64,000 nt of DNA, from assembly GCA_019456145.1 (NCBI GenBank), contig VRUL01000002.1:1-64000 (forward strand), read 5' to 3'. The position numbers were made by a program, and so were the translations under genes. Numbering within the stretch: the stretch's first letter is position 1; every line of letters starts with the position of its first letter. This DNA is from Planctomycetota bacterium (GTDB lineage: Bacteria > Planctomycetota > Phycisphaerae > Sedimentisphaerales > Anaerobacaceae). The notes beneath the pieces were generated by a model. The model did not search any database, had not been told where the DNA came from, and saw only the letters and a program-made list of their open reading frames with translations. Shown in pieces: positions 1 through 8,712 of this stretch.

Positions 1-1163
1 ACAAAGAAGTATTCACTTTCCTCGCTGAACGTATCAGTGTCGCGTAACCGACTGTCCAGCAGCGTGACGTAATTCAGGCTCGGCGTCACAGACCAGCCAC
101 CAATCTCGAATGGAAATGACACTGAAAGCGCCAAATCGTTCAATTTAGATTCGTCAGTACCCCAATACCCCTTGTTGTAGGATGCGCTGCCCCAGCCAAC
201 ACTTGCGCCAATGTCCATTCCAATCGGAGTTTCGGGGCCAAGCTCTGCTATTTTTTCTATGCTGTGGCCTAAACCGAATTCCGCATACGTACCATCAATC
301 ACATCTATATCGTGATAAAGGGTAAAAGACGGACTCAGCGGCATATCAAAGTTTAGCCCCCAATAGACTTCCGTCGTATCCCCGACAACACTTGGAAAGT
401 GATAGTTGATCACACCCAAAGAATAGCCAACACCTTCAATGATGGGAACATCGCCTGAATAATCAAGGGAGTAGTCCCATTCTGTGAACTCACCGTTTTG
501 ACCGTTTATAGTGGTAGTGTCCTGGCTGGCCCAAACACCGGCCGTTAATCCACCCATCGTCATACTGACGCCAGGCTGAAAAACGGGGTCGTCATTTAGG
601 TTTTGACCTCGCCAGACGTACTTGCCTAAGTAGTCAGCCGTAATTTCAAAGCCAGGCTCAGGAACCGGAGCGTTTAACAGCTTACTCAACTTGATCGCCA
701 GTGCGTCCCCTAATGACGTATGTGTCTCGGTTTCAGATGCTCGCACATCCGGCTGTGACTTACAGGTCGCACCAGTAGCTTGGGAATTCGATTTTCTGTA
801 AACCTGCGGCATTTTTGATTGAACTTCCAGCACTTGAACCTTGCTTTCCAGCTTGGCAATTCTGGTAATTATGGCTTCATTGCTTTGCTGATGGAACTCC
901 ATGGTCCGAAGCTTACCCTCAAGCTTGGAAATCCGGGTATCCATTCCCTTATCAACCTTCTGCATTTGATTCTGCCGGGCTTCCATATCGTCAATTCTCT
1001 CGGCAAGGCTCTTTCCTCTACTCTTTGACTTTTCTGCCGCCGTTGACTGAGAACCCCCAGTTTCAAGTCTCGCGAGTTTTGCTTCAAGGTTGCCATCAGC
1101 TTGACAGATACTCGCTGCACTCAGGAAAACAACGACAATCAACAATATTATCACCCTATTCAT
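1..1163 (-). CDS. TorF/Gcw_chp-type putative outer-membrane porin, N-terminal part (runs off left edge)
   Basis: The protein is open to the window edge, so about 387 residues of the N-terminal part are seen. It begins with a signal peptide (MNRVIILLIVVVFLSAAS, likely cut after SICQA). Residues about 24-120 are heptad-rich and probably form a coiled coil. From about residue 165 the sequence is beta-barrel-like, with YLGKYVWRGQNLNDDP and GLTAGVWASQD resembling the TorF/Gcw_chp porin family. It presumably sits in the outer membrane with a periplasmic coiled-coil part. The ATG at 1163 overlaps the cheW1 stop by 8 nt (ATGAATAG), and its Shine-Dalgarno AAGGAG lies inside the last cheW1 codons, so translation is probably coupled. 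Substrate is unknown. The family call rests on motif recall, not a search. Confidence 0.75.
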   Translation of the reverse strand, partial: MNRVIILLIVVVFLSAASICQADGNLEAKLARLETGGSQSTAAEKSKSRGKSLAERIDDMEARQNQMQKVDKGMDTRISKLEGKLRTMEFHQQSNEAIITRIAKLESKVQVLEVQSKMPQVYRKSNSQATGATCKSQPDVRASETETHTSLGDALAIKLSKLLNAPVPEPGFEITADYLGKYVWRGQNLNDDPVFQPGVSMTMGGLTAGVWASQDTTTINGQNGEFTEWDYSLDYSGDVPIIEGVGYSLGVINYHFPSVVGDTTEVYWGLNFDMPLSPSFTLYHDIDVIDGTYAEFGLGHSIEKIAELGPETPIGMDIGASVGWGSASYNKGYWGTDESKLNDLALSVSFPFEIGGWSVTPSLNYVTLLDSRLRDTDTFSEESEYFF

Positions 1164-1782
1164 CTTTATCTCCTTTCTCTGTACTTGTATCAGTACTTAC
1201 CTCTTGCTTTGCATCAGTTTCTTCTGCCGCATCCTGTGCGATTGCCTTTGCGGCTTTGTTTGCAGTTTCCTTTGTAGCACCGGCATATTTGGCAAGGTCG
1301 TCACTGTTCAATACCTTGTCGATATCAAGCAGTATCTTGACTGTGTCACCGATCTTGCCCATGCCGAGGATAAATTCCGTATTAACGGAAGAGTCGAACT
1401 TCGGTGATTCCTCTATATCCTCACCGGCTATATCCAGGACCTCCTGTACATGGTCGACCACAATGCCGGTGTCGAACTTGTGGTCGCCTTGAGTTATCTC
1501 CACAACAATGATGCAGGTCTCTTCGGTAACATCCGTGGTCTCCATACCGAACTTGGCTCGCAAGTCGATTACCGGTATAACCTGTCCACGCAGATTGATT
1601 ACTCCTTTTACATACGCCGGCGTCCGCGGGACTGCGGTTATGTCCATATAACCGAAAATCTCCCGGACCTTCATAATCTCCAGGCCGTACTCCTCATTGG
1701 CCAGAGCGAAGGTAAGATACTTACCCTCCTTTTCCATAATCGCCCTGTTCAATTGCTCAGTTTGAGCTGCTGTTTCAGCCAT
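1156..1782 (-). CDS. cheW: CheW-like chemotaxis adaptor, copy 1
   Basis: CheW couples methyl-accepting receptors to the kinase CheA in cytoplasmic arrays. The 208-residue product has the full CheW fold at about 18-160, with the characteristic YGLEIMKVREIFGYMDI, the GVINLRGQVIPVIDLRAKFG core and a final ILLDIDKVL strand. An Ala/Lys/Glu-rich tail of about 45 residues follows, which ordinary CheW (about 150-165 residues) lacks. The tail ends in STEKG, shared with the second copy at 5843-6475, and its codons supply the Shine-Dalgarno of the following porin. The ATG at 1782 is preceded by AAGGAG at 8 nt. It is highly similar to the second copy along its whole length, so the two arose by duplication. 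Confidence 0.95.
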   Translation of the reverse strand: MAETAAQTEQLNRAIMEKEGKYLTFALANEEYGLEIMKVREIFGYMDITAVPRTPAYVKGVINLRGQVIPVIDLRAKFGMETTDVTEETCIIVVEITQGDHKFDTGIVVDHVQEVLDIAGEDIEESPKFDSSVNTEFILGMGKIGDTVKILLDIDKVLNSDDLAKYAGATKETANKAAKAIAQDAAEETDAKQEVSTDTSTEKGDKDE

Positions 1783-1866
1783 AATTGAATCTCCTTAAAT
1801 ATCTCACAACATTAACAATTTACTTACAAACAATCAGAAATACTGAGAAATAGTACCGAATGCCCT

Positions 1867-1980
1867 TTATTTATTGGCCTCTGAGAGAGCCTCCAAAACT
1901 TAATTTGACATCGGTACCATCTCACAGAATTCGAAAGTTCCATCTGTCCTCTACTGCTCTTGTGTCTGACAGGACCTTTG
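1867..1980 (-). promoter_or_regulatory. Conserved leader block upstream of cheW1
   Basis: About 110 bp upstream of cheW1 is strongly similar to the block at 6526-6637 upstream of cheW2. Shared words on the minus strand include GAGGACAGATGGAACTTTCG, TGTCAAATTAAGTTTT and TCTCAGAGGCCAATAAATAA. The 5' part can fold as a small GTC...GAC hairpin in both copies with a different loop. It lies between the shared promoter-like motif and the start codon, so it would be in the 5' UTR. It could be a structured RNA leader, or simply DNA carried along in the duplication; two copies cannot decide. Confidence 0.5.
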
Positions 1981-2030
1981 CAGTTTTACACGGACAAATG
2001 AACGATGCGATTTACATTTAAAAGTATTGA

Positions 2031-2082
2031 AATTATTCGTCATTTTTTGGTAGCGAGTTAATATCGGAAAGTACCTGATTTT
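2031..2082 (-). promoter_or_regulatory. Shared chemotaxis promoter-like motif, cheW1 copy
   Basis: Read on the minus strand it begins AAATCAGGTACTTTCCG and, after 27 nt counted from GGTAC, reaches ATGACGAATAAT. The same arrangement with identical spacing occurs upstream of cheW2 (6746-6795) and cheA (11031-11083). It lies about 250 nt upstream of the cheW1 ATG and just downstream of the mcp terminator, where a new promoter would be expected. The GACGAATAA part weakly resembles a sigma-28 -10 element; the sigma class is not established. Confidence 0.55.
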
Positions 2083-2136
2083 AATGCCGGCCAGCTTGTA
2101 AAAAAGCTCTAAATACTGAAGAACCCTTTACTAATG

Positions 2137-2169
2137 AAAAAGGCGGGCAAGGATATCACCTTGCCCGCC
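2137..2169 (-). terminator. Rho-independent terminator after mcp
   Basis: A perfect 11-bp stem GGCGGGCAAGG / CCTTGCCCGCC with a 6-nt loop is followed on the minus strand by TTTTT. It lies about 25 nt past the mcp stop codon and separates the cheW2-oprB-mcp unit from the cheW1-porin unit. Confidence 0.92.
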
Positions 2170-2194
2170 CGGAGTTAAATCAAACAATCAGAGA

Positions 2195-4444
2195 TTAGCT
2201 GTTGAACTCTTCCAGATCATCTCCAGTGTTTTTGTCTTTGTCGTCATCAAGTGGAATGGCCTTTTCCGCTGTTGTAGTCTTTGCGGTAACTTTGTTTGCT
2301 TTGGCCTTTTTGCCTGGTTTTTGATCGGAACCACCATCGGCTATTTGATGAAACGCCTTATCAGACTGGCTTGCGCCATGATGCTGTGACAACAACTCGT
2401 GAGTCTTGTTGGCAGCTTTGTGGCTAACATTAATGTTCGAATAGTGACCGGAACTTGCCTGGCCTAATGTGCTCCTGTTCCTTCGAGCGGAAGAACCCCC
2501 AACCAGAGCCTCCAGTTCACCAACAATCTGGTTCATCTGTTCAGCCTGTGCGCTTAGCTCCTCGGCTGCACTGGCTGATTCCTCGGCGTTGGCAGCGTTC
2601 TGCTGGGTGACTTTGTCCATCTGGGCAACCGCGGTATTGACCTGGTCAATGCCCTGTGCCTGCTCGGCTGAAGCAGCGGCTATCTCGCCGACAAGGTCCG
2701 TTGTCTTGCCGATGCCCTGGACTATCTCATCAAGAACCTTGCCGACTTCATTCGCAATATCAACACCGTTCTTGGAGTTCTTGACGGACTCTTCAATCAT
2801 TGCTGAAGTATTCTTCGCAGCTTCGGCTGAACGCATTGCAAGGTTACGAACCTCTTCAGCAACGACCGCAAAGCCCTTGCCTGCCTCACCCGCTCGTGCA
2901 GCTTCGACAGCGGCATTAAGGGCCAAAAGATTGGTCTGGAACGCTATCTCATCGATGACCTTGATAATCTTGGCCGTCTCATCAGAACTCTTTTGGATAT
3001 CCTGGATCGCCGTGTTCATCTTGCCCATCGCCTCGGCGCCGGTGTCAGCAGCCTTGCGTGCCTCGGAAGCCAAAGTATTGGCCTGCTGAGCATTATCAGC
3101 ATTCTGCTTGGTCATAGAAGACATCTCTTCAAGAGACGATGATGTCTCTTCAAGGCCTGCTGCCTGCTCGGTTGAACCTTCGGCAAGCGACTGAGATGCA
3201 GAAGATACCTGCCCGGATGCAGAAGTAACCTGTTCAGAACCTTCTGTGAGGGCTGCAACTATACGGTTGAGCACCTTGGTTATCGAACGCGTCAGGAATA
3301 TGCCTATCAGAAGACCCGCCACAACCGAACTAATAACGATTGCAATCATTGCCCACGTTGCAGTGGCTTTTGCGGCCTGGCCATCTTCTTTGGCCTGAGT
3401 CATTTCCGCGTCGGTGAGTTCTTCAACTTTTATCAGTAAAGCGTCCATCTCGTCGCCGGTGCTATCGAGACGGGCCATCGCCTCATCAGCAAGTTTGGCC
3501 TTAGCAATCATATCCTTCTGCGCTGCTATCATAGTAACGGCAGCTTTCTGAAAGTCTTCATGTTCCTTGTCAAAATCTTTCACTTGTGCCTTAATCTTAT
3601 CATTGTCTGTAGCGATTACTTTCGTGCCGCCTACCTCGCCACCATTAAGTACAGAGGTGACAACATTGTCGGTTGCGATGATTCCCTTTTCATATTCGCC
3701 GAGAGGACCACTAACCTCTTCTTCGGTTGTAGCCTGGGCGATCTCTTCAAGAGGTATTCGTGTAAGACCCATCTGGATCTTTATCTCCATCGCGCAATCT
3801 GACAGCGGGACCTCTTCTTCTAACACTTTTTTGGCCTCTTCTGCATTCTGGGACGAAGCCATTCGCTCTTCTATTTCCGCGGCAACGAGGACTTCAAAAG
3901 CATCTGCACTTTCAATGGCCTGGTCAAACTCAGATTCCATAAGCTTCATAGCTGCTTGTGCTGCAACTTTGGCTTCGACAAGTTTGCGACCTGCCTCTGA
4001 AAAATCCTTAAAAGCCGGCTGAAATTTGTCATTGTGTAATTGGTCTACTTCACGGACATTCGAAGCGATCTGCTTATTGTCGGTAGCAATAACTGTATCG
4101 CCATCAACTTCACCGCCGTTAAGGATGGCATCGGCAAAAGCGTCAAAAGCTATCACGGTTTTGTTAAATTCTTCTTCCAGCGCTTCAATCTGTGATGCAT
4201 CATCGGTCGCCAGTGCGGCTGTGGCACCGGCAAGCTCTTCGGCCCATCTTTTGGCCTGCTCAACAGACAGACGCATTTTAGCACCGGCAGCAACAATAGG
4301 CGCTTCTTCGTTGGCTACAATGTGCAGCGCGTTGCCAACTTTATCGACGCCCCAGTAGCCGGTAACACCGGCAATTACTACCAGGACAACTACCGCCAGA
4401 AAACCAAGAATAATCTTTGTCCCAATTTTCAAATTTTTAAACAT
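2195..4444 (-). CDS. mcp: Methyl-accepting chemotaxis protein
   Basis: A 749-residue inner-membrane chemoreceptor. TM1 is at about 10-32, a long helical extracytoplasmic sensor spans about 33-360, TM2 is at about 361-383, and the cytoplasmic signalling domain contains the hairpin tip [20 protein letters not shown] at about 495-515. Only a short HAMP-like helix ([14 protein letters not shown]) follows TM2. The sensor holds two copies of NGGEV-(D/G)G-xx-VIATDN, near residues 106-121 and 265-282, suggesting a duplicated helical bundle like HBM/Tar-type sensors. The C-terminal tail is Lys/Asp-rich and has no CheR-tethering NWETF-type pentapeptide. It is last in the cheW2-oprB-mcp unit, 98 nt after oprB. 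The ligand is unknown; the linked carbohydrate porin hints at a sugar or related solute. Confidence 0.96.
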   Translation of the reverse strand: MFKNLKIGTKIILGFLAVVVLVVIAGVTGYWGVDKVGNALHIVANEEAPIVAAGAKMRLSVEQAKRWAEELAGATAALATDDASQIEALEEEFNKTVIAFDAFADAILNGGEVDGDTVIATDNKQIASNVREVDQLHNDKFQPAFKDFSEAGRKLVEAKVAAQAAMKLMESEFDQAIESADAFEVLVAAEIEERMASSQNAEEAKKVLEEEVPLSDCAMEIKIQMGLTRIPLEEIAQATTEEEVSGPLGEYEKGIIATDNVVTSVLNGGEVGGTKVIATDNDKIKAQVKDFDKEHEDFQKAAVTMIAAQKDMIAKAKLADEAMARLDSTGDEMDALLIKVEELTDAEMTQAKEDGQAAKATATWAMIAIVISSVVAGLLIGIFLTRSITKVLNRIVAALTEGSEQVTSASGQVSSASQSLAEGSTEQAAGLEETSSSLEEMSSMTKQNADNAQQANTLASEARKAADTGAEAMGKMNTAIQDIQKSSDETAKIIKVIDEIAFQTNLLALNAAVEAARAGEAGKGFAVVAEEVRNLAMRSAEAAKNTSAMIEESVKNSKNGVDIANEVGKVLDEIVQGIGKTTDLVGEIAAASAEQAQGIDQVNTAVAQMDKVTQQNAANAEESASAAEELSAQAEQMNQIVGELEALVGGSSARRNRSTLGQASSGHYSNINVSHKAANKTHELLSQHHGASQSDKAFHQIADGGSDQKPGKKAKANKVTAKTTTAEKAIPLDDDKDKNTGDDLEEFNS

Positions 4445-4542
4445 TGTTTGTCTCCTAATTCTTCTTTATTGTTGACTTTTTTTCCTCATCTTACACAAGA
4501 CAAAGCTAATTACATCAGTTACAGCTTATTTGTTTACATGGC

Positions 4543-5841
4543 TTAGAAAAGAATTTCAAACCTAAGACCAAAAGCCAAAGCATCCTTGATTGTGTCTCCG
4601 CCGCCGGGATTTGCGATATAGTGAATATCCGGTTTTACGGATACAAACTCGCTCAACTGGGCCTTATAGAATAACTCTATCGCCGTTTCTTTGGAGAAAT
4701 TATCAATCTGATCACTCCAAAGAGCCTGAGCCAGTCCCATTCCAACAGTATCCTCGTCGCGTCCCGGAATAAGGCCGACATAGGAGAGCCCTCCGCCAAA
4801 GTAGCGGTTTATTTCGTTACGGTTCTCAGGAGCCCAGCCAAACTGTAAGAATGCGCCTAATCCCTGTTCACTATCACTCTTTTCTTGATACAGCATTTGG
4901 TCAAAGGCAAGATAGAATCCATGGTTGCCTTTAAAAACTTCAGAGGCACCGTCACCAACTTCATCGAATTCATCACTGTGGTGCCAGGCGCCGATGCGGT
5001 AAGTTCCAGGCATGTCTTTCTGCGCACCGAACGAAATTTTTGGCTTCAGAGCCACTTCATAGATTGAAAACATTCCATGGTGACTCTTGCTATCGAAAGC
5101 GGTATTAAAGCCGCTGCTACGGCCATCCGGCCCCCCTTCATATACACCAGCTCCCATCGAAATCCAATCTTCCGGCTCCCAAAATACCGCCGCTCCCAAT
5201 GCAGGATCTGGAAATGTCGGCGTTGGAGCTGTCGGTATCACCGCAAAGGAAGACTGGCTGAAGTCTCCGCCGTAATCGACAGCCATGAAGTCAACGTTGC
5301 TATCCATCTTGCCAAGTTTGAAACGTAACCGCCCATCGTAAAACAACTGATCTATCCAATATTCACTAACCTGGAACAGATAAGTTGCGTCGAGATTGCT
5401 CAGAGTTTGTGCATCTCCAACATGGTTTGCGGTGATGCCGGTGCCATGGGCAAATTGAGTATAAAAGAATATACGACCTGGCTGCAACCCAAGTCTTTCG
5501 GTATCAACAGACAATGTAAAGTCGAAGTTACCCCTATACTTATCAGCGTTGTGCGTGTTGAGACCGCCCCGCATGTTTTTGAAAACCTCACCTGAGTAGA
5601 TCAGCTCAGAAGTTACCCCCTTGCTGTCCAGCCAGGGACGCAGTCCATGAAGATCACCAAGAAAATGATCCAATTCTCTCAGTCTAAGCGGATCGTCCAA
5701 CAGTCTCCGTGCAGATGTCATTTTTATCTGTGGGGAAAAATCCCCCGCATTCTTCTGCCCCATCTCTGAATCCTGAGCCTGGGCAACTGCGGCTGCACAA
5801 AGCAAAACCGCCACACTCAATAAAATCAGTGTCTTATTCAT
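4543..5841 (-). CDS. OprB-like carbohydrate-selective porin
   Basis: A 432-residue protein with a signal peptide (cleavage likely after AVAQA), beta-strand alternation throughout and a C-terminal aromatic strand LAFGLRFEILF typical of outer-membrane barrels. The pattern GVTSELIYSGEVF...GNFDFTLSVDTERLGL and the YFGGGLSYVGLIPGRDEDTVG segment fit the carbohydrate-selective porin OprB family, which passes sugars across the outer membrane. The ATG lies 1 nt after the cheW2 stop, and AAGGAG is inside the cheW2 tail codons, so the two are translationally coupled. It sits between an adaptor and a chemoreceptor gene, which is unusual for a porin. Residues 30-70 are predicted to be periplasmic. Confidence 0.87.
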   Translation of the reverse strand: MNKTLILLSVAVLLCAAAVAQAQDSEMGQKNAGDFSPQIKMTSARRLLDDPLRLRELDHFLGDLHGLRPWLDSKGVTSELIYSGEVFKNMRGGLNTHNADKYRGNFDFTLSVDTERLGLQPGRIFFYTQFAHGTGITANHVGDAQTLSNLDATYLFQVSEYWIDQLFYDGRLRFKLGKMDSNVDFMAVDYGGDFSQSSFAVIPTAPTPTFPDPALGAAVFWEPEDWISMGAGVYEGGPDGRSSGFNTAFDSKSHHGMFSIYEVALKPKISFGAQKDMPGTYRIGAWHHSDEFDEVGDGASEVFKGNHGFYLAFDQMLYQEKSDSEQGLGAFLQFGWAPENRNEINRYFGGGLSYVGLIPGRDEDTVGMGLAQALWSDQIDNFSKETAIELFYKAQLSEFVSVKPDIHYIANPGGGDTIKDALAFGLRFEILF

Positions 5842-5842
5842 C

Positions 5843-6475
5843 TTATGCTTCTCCTTTCTCTGTACTTGTATCAGTACTTACTTCCTGCTTTACATCAGTC
5901 TCTTTTGCCTCATCCTTTGCGGTTGCCTTTGTAGTTTCCTTTACGGCTTTCTTTGCAGTTTCCTTTGCAGCACCGGCAAATTTGACAAGGTCGTCACTGT
6001 TCAATACCTTGTCGATATCCAGCAGTATCTTGACTGAGTCGCCGATCTTGCCCATGCCGAGAATGAAATCCGTATTAACGGAAGAACCGAACTGCGGCGA
6101 CTCCTCTATATTCTCACCGGCTATATCCAAGACCTCCTGTACATGGTCAACCACAATGCCGGTACTGAACTTGTGGTCGTCCTGAGTTATCTCCACAACA
6201 ATAATGCATGTCTCTTCTGTAACTTCCGTGGTCTCCATACCGAACTTGGCCCGCAAGTCGATTACCGGTATAACCTGTCCACGCAGATTGATTACTCCTT
6301 TTACATACGCCGGCGTCTGCGGGATTGCGGTTATGTCCATATAACCGAAAATCTCACGGACCTTCAAAATCTCCAGGCCGTACTCCTCATTGGCTAAAGC
6401 GAAGGTAAGATACTTACCCGCCTTTTCCTTAATCGCCTTGTTTAATTGCTCTGTTTGAGCTGCTATTTCAGCCAT
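5843..6475 (-). CDS. cheW: CheW-like chemotaxis adaptor, copy 2
   Basis: A 210-residue paralogue of the protein at 1156-1782, nearly identical in the CheW core (YGLEILKVREIFGYMDI, GVINLRGQVIPVIDLRAKFG) and diverged mainly in the Lys/Ala/Thr-rich tail. The terminal STEKG motif is retained and its codons carry the Shine-Dalgarno for oprB. As first gene of the cheW2-oprB-mcp unit it would link that receptor to CheA at 11135. The ATG at 6475 is preceded by an AGGGAGG sequence. Having two CheWs may allow receptors to be wired differently, but nothing in the sequence proves specialisation. Confidence 0.95.
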   Translation of the reverse strand: MAEIAAQTEQLNKAIKEKAGKYLTFALANEEYGLEILKVREIFGYMDITAIPQTPAYVKGVINLRGQVIPVIDLRAKFGMETTEVTEETCIIVVEITQDDHKFSTGIVVDHVQEVLDIAGENIEESPQFGSSVNTDFILGMGKIGDSVKILLDIDKVLNSDDLVKFAGAAKETAKKAVKETTKATAKDEAKETDVKQEVSTDTSTEKGEA

Positions 6476-6525
6476 AATAAAACCTCCCTAAACTTCTTAC
6501 ATTAATAAATTCAGTTACAAACAAT

Positions 6526-6637
6526 TATTTATTGGCCTCTGAGAGGACCTCTAAAACTTAATTTGACATTGGCAAAATTTCACTGCGTTCGAAAGTTCCA
6601 TCTGTCCTCATAATGTTTTTGTGTCCGTTTGGACCTT
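6526..6637 (-). promoter_or_regulatory. Conserved leader block upstream of cheW2
   Basis: Second copy of the block at 1867-1980. Similarity continues patchily further upstream (GTTTTAC...ACAA, ACATTTAAAAG) up to the promoter-like motif. In this copy GTCC-AAAC-GGAC forms a small hairpin where the cheW1 copy has GTC...GAC with a different loop. Probably transcribed as part of a ~270-nt 5' UTR. Confidence 0.5.
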
Positions 6638-6745
6638 AGATTCTCTATGTCATATCAATTCAGCCCGATATAAGTTTGCCGTTTTACGCAAACAATGGAA
6701 CTATCCCTATAACATTTAAAAGCGCTCCTGCTCCGCATTCTGGAA

Positions 6746-6795
6746 GATATTCGTCAATTTTTCGTAGTGGATTAATTTCGGAAAATACCTGATTT
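6746..6795 (-). promoter_or_regulatory. Shared chemotaxis promoter-like motif, cheW2 copy
   Basis: On the minus strand AAATCAGGTATTTTCCGAAA is followed, at the same 27-nt spacing as in the other two copies, by TTGACGAATA. It lies about 270 nt upstream of cheW2. It matches the copies before cheW1 (2031-2082) and cheA (11031-11083). Confidence 0.55.
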
Positions 6796-7113
6796 GATGG
6801 CATGTGAATTGTGAAAAGGCTTGAAATTGCGAAAGGCAACAAGCTATATCACACTAAAATACTCTTCACCATGGCCCCATAAGAATCCTAATTTCTTCGT
6901 CCAAAATCCACGATTCCTTTCTTAAAGACTCTTTAATTGAAATTTGATTGAATTGTAACAACCTTAGTGCTGTACTCGCTTCAACAGTTCGTTGTAGAGG
7001 ATTATATTCCATGACAGTTCAGAGATTAATTTCACAAGCATTTGTTCAGGAGAATTAAAGATTCTTCGCAGCACAAGCGGCAGCTTAGCTCGGATATAAA
7101 AGAGGAGTGAGGG

Positions 7114-7601
7114 ATGAAGTATAAATTCAAAAGCTCTATAATTGGAATAGGTTTGGTGATATCTATCATTTCGGTTTCAGGCTGTACAGCCAACAGGATT
7201 AACCGTACAAATCAACTATCAGTCCCACTTGAACTTGTTCCGTCAGAAGATGCCTACATCAGCCGAGCTTATGCTTATGAGGATGCCAGCGAGTTGGCAA
7301 TCTATGGAAAAGTTAAGCACTCTGGGCTCGAAATTGCTGCGACCCAGCCCGAGGGCATGTTGATATAGCTGTACTCGGACCCGAAAGAACGGTCCCGGAT
7401 GTGACCAGCAATTTATATTCTCCTGGCAATATACCAAAGGTCAGAAGCAAAATGTCTCATTTCACAGTCCGACTTCCATATATACCGCCTGATGTAGCAA
7501 CCATTAGAATAGCACATCATAGCAGCCTGGAAGTTCTCGACTCAACTATGCATACTGCTGGTATACTGGAACGAATGAGAATAAAATATAGTGATATCTA
7601 A
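7114..7601 (+). pseudogene. Frameshifted small lipoprotein of unknown function
   Basis: The first frame starts at an ATG with a strong Shine-Dalgarno (GAGGAGTGAGGG) and encodes a signal peptide with lipobox VSGC, then about 60 residues, before a stop at 7368. The reading continues in another frame from about 7345: RGHVDIAVLGPERTVPDV and on to YSDI, stop at 7601. The two parts read as one roughly 160-residue protein, and the shift is consistent with one lost base (or two gained) in the GC-rich stretch around 7340-7355. It may be a real inactivation or an assembly error. No family is recognised. It lies divergently from cheW2 and convergently with the LuxR-type gene. Confidence 0.6.
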
Positions 7602-7684
7602 TAGTCAAGGCTGATGCAACCAGGAATGAAAGTATAAAATGATTGGGATTTTGAAATACTGTTCCAGACGCTCCTCGAATATTT

Positions 7685-8095
7685 TCACGTAATACCCATA
7701 GTAATTGCGCGTTTGACTAAATCGGCCGCATTATGGGCGTCGACTTTGCGCATAAGTCGGTTACGGTGATATTCAACCGTTCGTTCGGTTCGGGAGATCG
7801 CTCTGGCTATTTCCTTGTTAGTCTTGCCAGAAACAATTAAGCGCAAAACTTCTCTTTCACGCTTGGTTAGTGTCTCAATGAGTCCGATATGATTGGCAAG
7901 TGTTTCTTCCAAAAGACTGTCCATCTCCGGCAGCTTTACGCATGTTGCGGATCTCTGACTGAAGCTCGAACGGCATCTGCGTACATCCGGCTTGTCTTTA
8001 GCAAATGCAGCACTTTCTTTTTCTAACAGTCCGGGCTGATCAGGCATATACTGTACCAAATTACATTGTGTGCGACTCAAGAAAACAGCGCACAC
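7685..8095 (-). CDS. LuxR/FixJ-type HTH protein without receiver domain
   Basis: The C-terminal 65 residues form a clear LuxR/GerE helix-turn-helix (LTKREREVLRLIVSGKTNKE, then RTERTVEYHRNRLMRKV), as in FixJ/NarL response regulators. The preceding ~70 residues show no receiver domain: no acidic pocket, no phospho-Asp and no KP motif. An internal start at Met58 (7924), just before the linker-like MDSLLEETLANHIG, may be the true one. It could be a remnant of a full response regulator or a real stand-alone DNA-binding protein. It is transcribed away from cheY (8284), about 190 bp apart, so it might regulate the chemotaxis genes, which is only inference. Confidence 0.7.
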   Translation of the reverse strand: MCAVFLSRTQCNLVQYMPDQPGLLEKESAAFAKDKPDVRRCRSSFSQRSATCVKLPEMDSLLEETLANHIGLIETLTKREREVLRLIVSGKTNKEIARAISRTERTVEYHRNRLMRKVDAHNAADLVKRAITMGIT

Positions 8096-8283
8096 TAATT
8101 GACAGTCGCTTCTTAAATAATTGTCGTTGATAAAGGGCCAAACTTAAGCAGTTCTCACCGGGAAAGTTAAAAAAAAATCGCAAAATTGTCAGGAATTTCT
8201 AAAGTCTTCGCAAAATCAGACGAAAAAAGAAGTGATAAGAATTGTTAATTCAGACAATAGTAATAAGAAACAGGGAAAGTCCT

Positions 8284-8658
8284 ATGGCTAAATCAATAAT
8301 GATTGTAGACGATTCGGCGACGATGAGAAAAATCATAATGCGAACGATAAATATGTCGGGCCTGGAATTCGATAGAACCGAAGAGGCCGGCAATGGAGCC
8401 GAAGCTCTTGAGAAAATGGGCGCAAATCCTGTCGAGATTATGCTGTGTGATGTCAATATGCCGGAAATGAGTGGCACCGAACTGGTCAAAAAAGTGCGGG
8501 AAGTGTCAGCTTATGCCGATACAAAGATCATAATGGTATCGACAGAAAGTTCTCAGGAGCTTATCGACAATACAATCGCTGACGGAGCAAATGGCTTTAT
8601 AACCAAGCCGTTTACACCTGAGAAGTTCCAAGAAGAACTGTCTCCGTATATGAAATAA
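8284..8658 (+). CDS. cheY: CheY-type single-domain response regulator
   Basis: A 124-residue receiver domain. The acidic pair is D9/D10 (IMIVDDS), the phospho-acceptor is D56 (LCDVNMPEMSG), the switch Ser is S86 (MVSTES) and the conserved Lys is K108 (TKPFTPEKF). No output domain is attached, so it should act as the diffusible chemotaxis regulator phosphorylated by CheA. The ATG at 8284 is chosen because it starts right before the first beta strand; an upstream in-frame start at 8242 would add 14 unlikely residues. cheX (CheY-P phosphatase) follows 54 nt downstream. Confidence 0.95.
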   Translation: MAKSIMIVDDSATMRKIIMRTINMSGLEFDRTEEAGNGAEALEKMGANPVEIMLCDVNMPEMSGTELVKKVREVSAYADTKIIMVSTESSQELIDNTIADGANGFITKPFTPEKFQEELSPYMK

Positions 8659-8712
8659 GTCAATGTCCTTTCACAGCCGTGCGAAATGTTAAATTAAGAT
8701 AAGGGTTTTACA

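Noticed and set aside
2031..2082. Reading the shared che motif as a sigma-54 promoter
   Set aside because: There is no GG-N10-GC pair in any of the three copies.
5709..6185. 158-codon Ser-rich plus-strand frame opposite cheW2/oprB, and the similar one at 1025-1492
   Set aside because: They are similar only because the two cheW genes are duplicates; both are antisense shadows.
8160..8240. AAAATCAGACGAAAAAAG upstream of cheY as a fourth copy of the che promoter motif
   Set aside because: Only a short A-rich part matches; GGTACTTTCCG and the spacing are absent.
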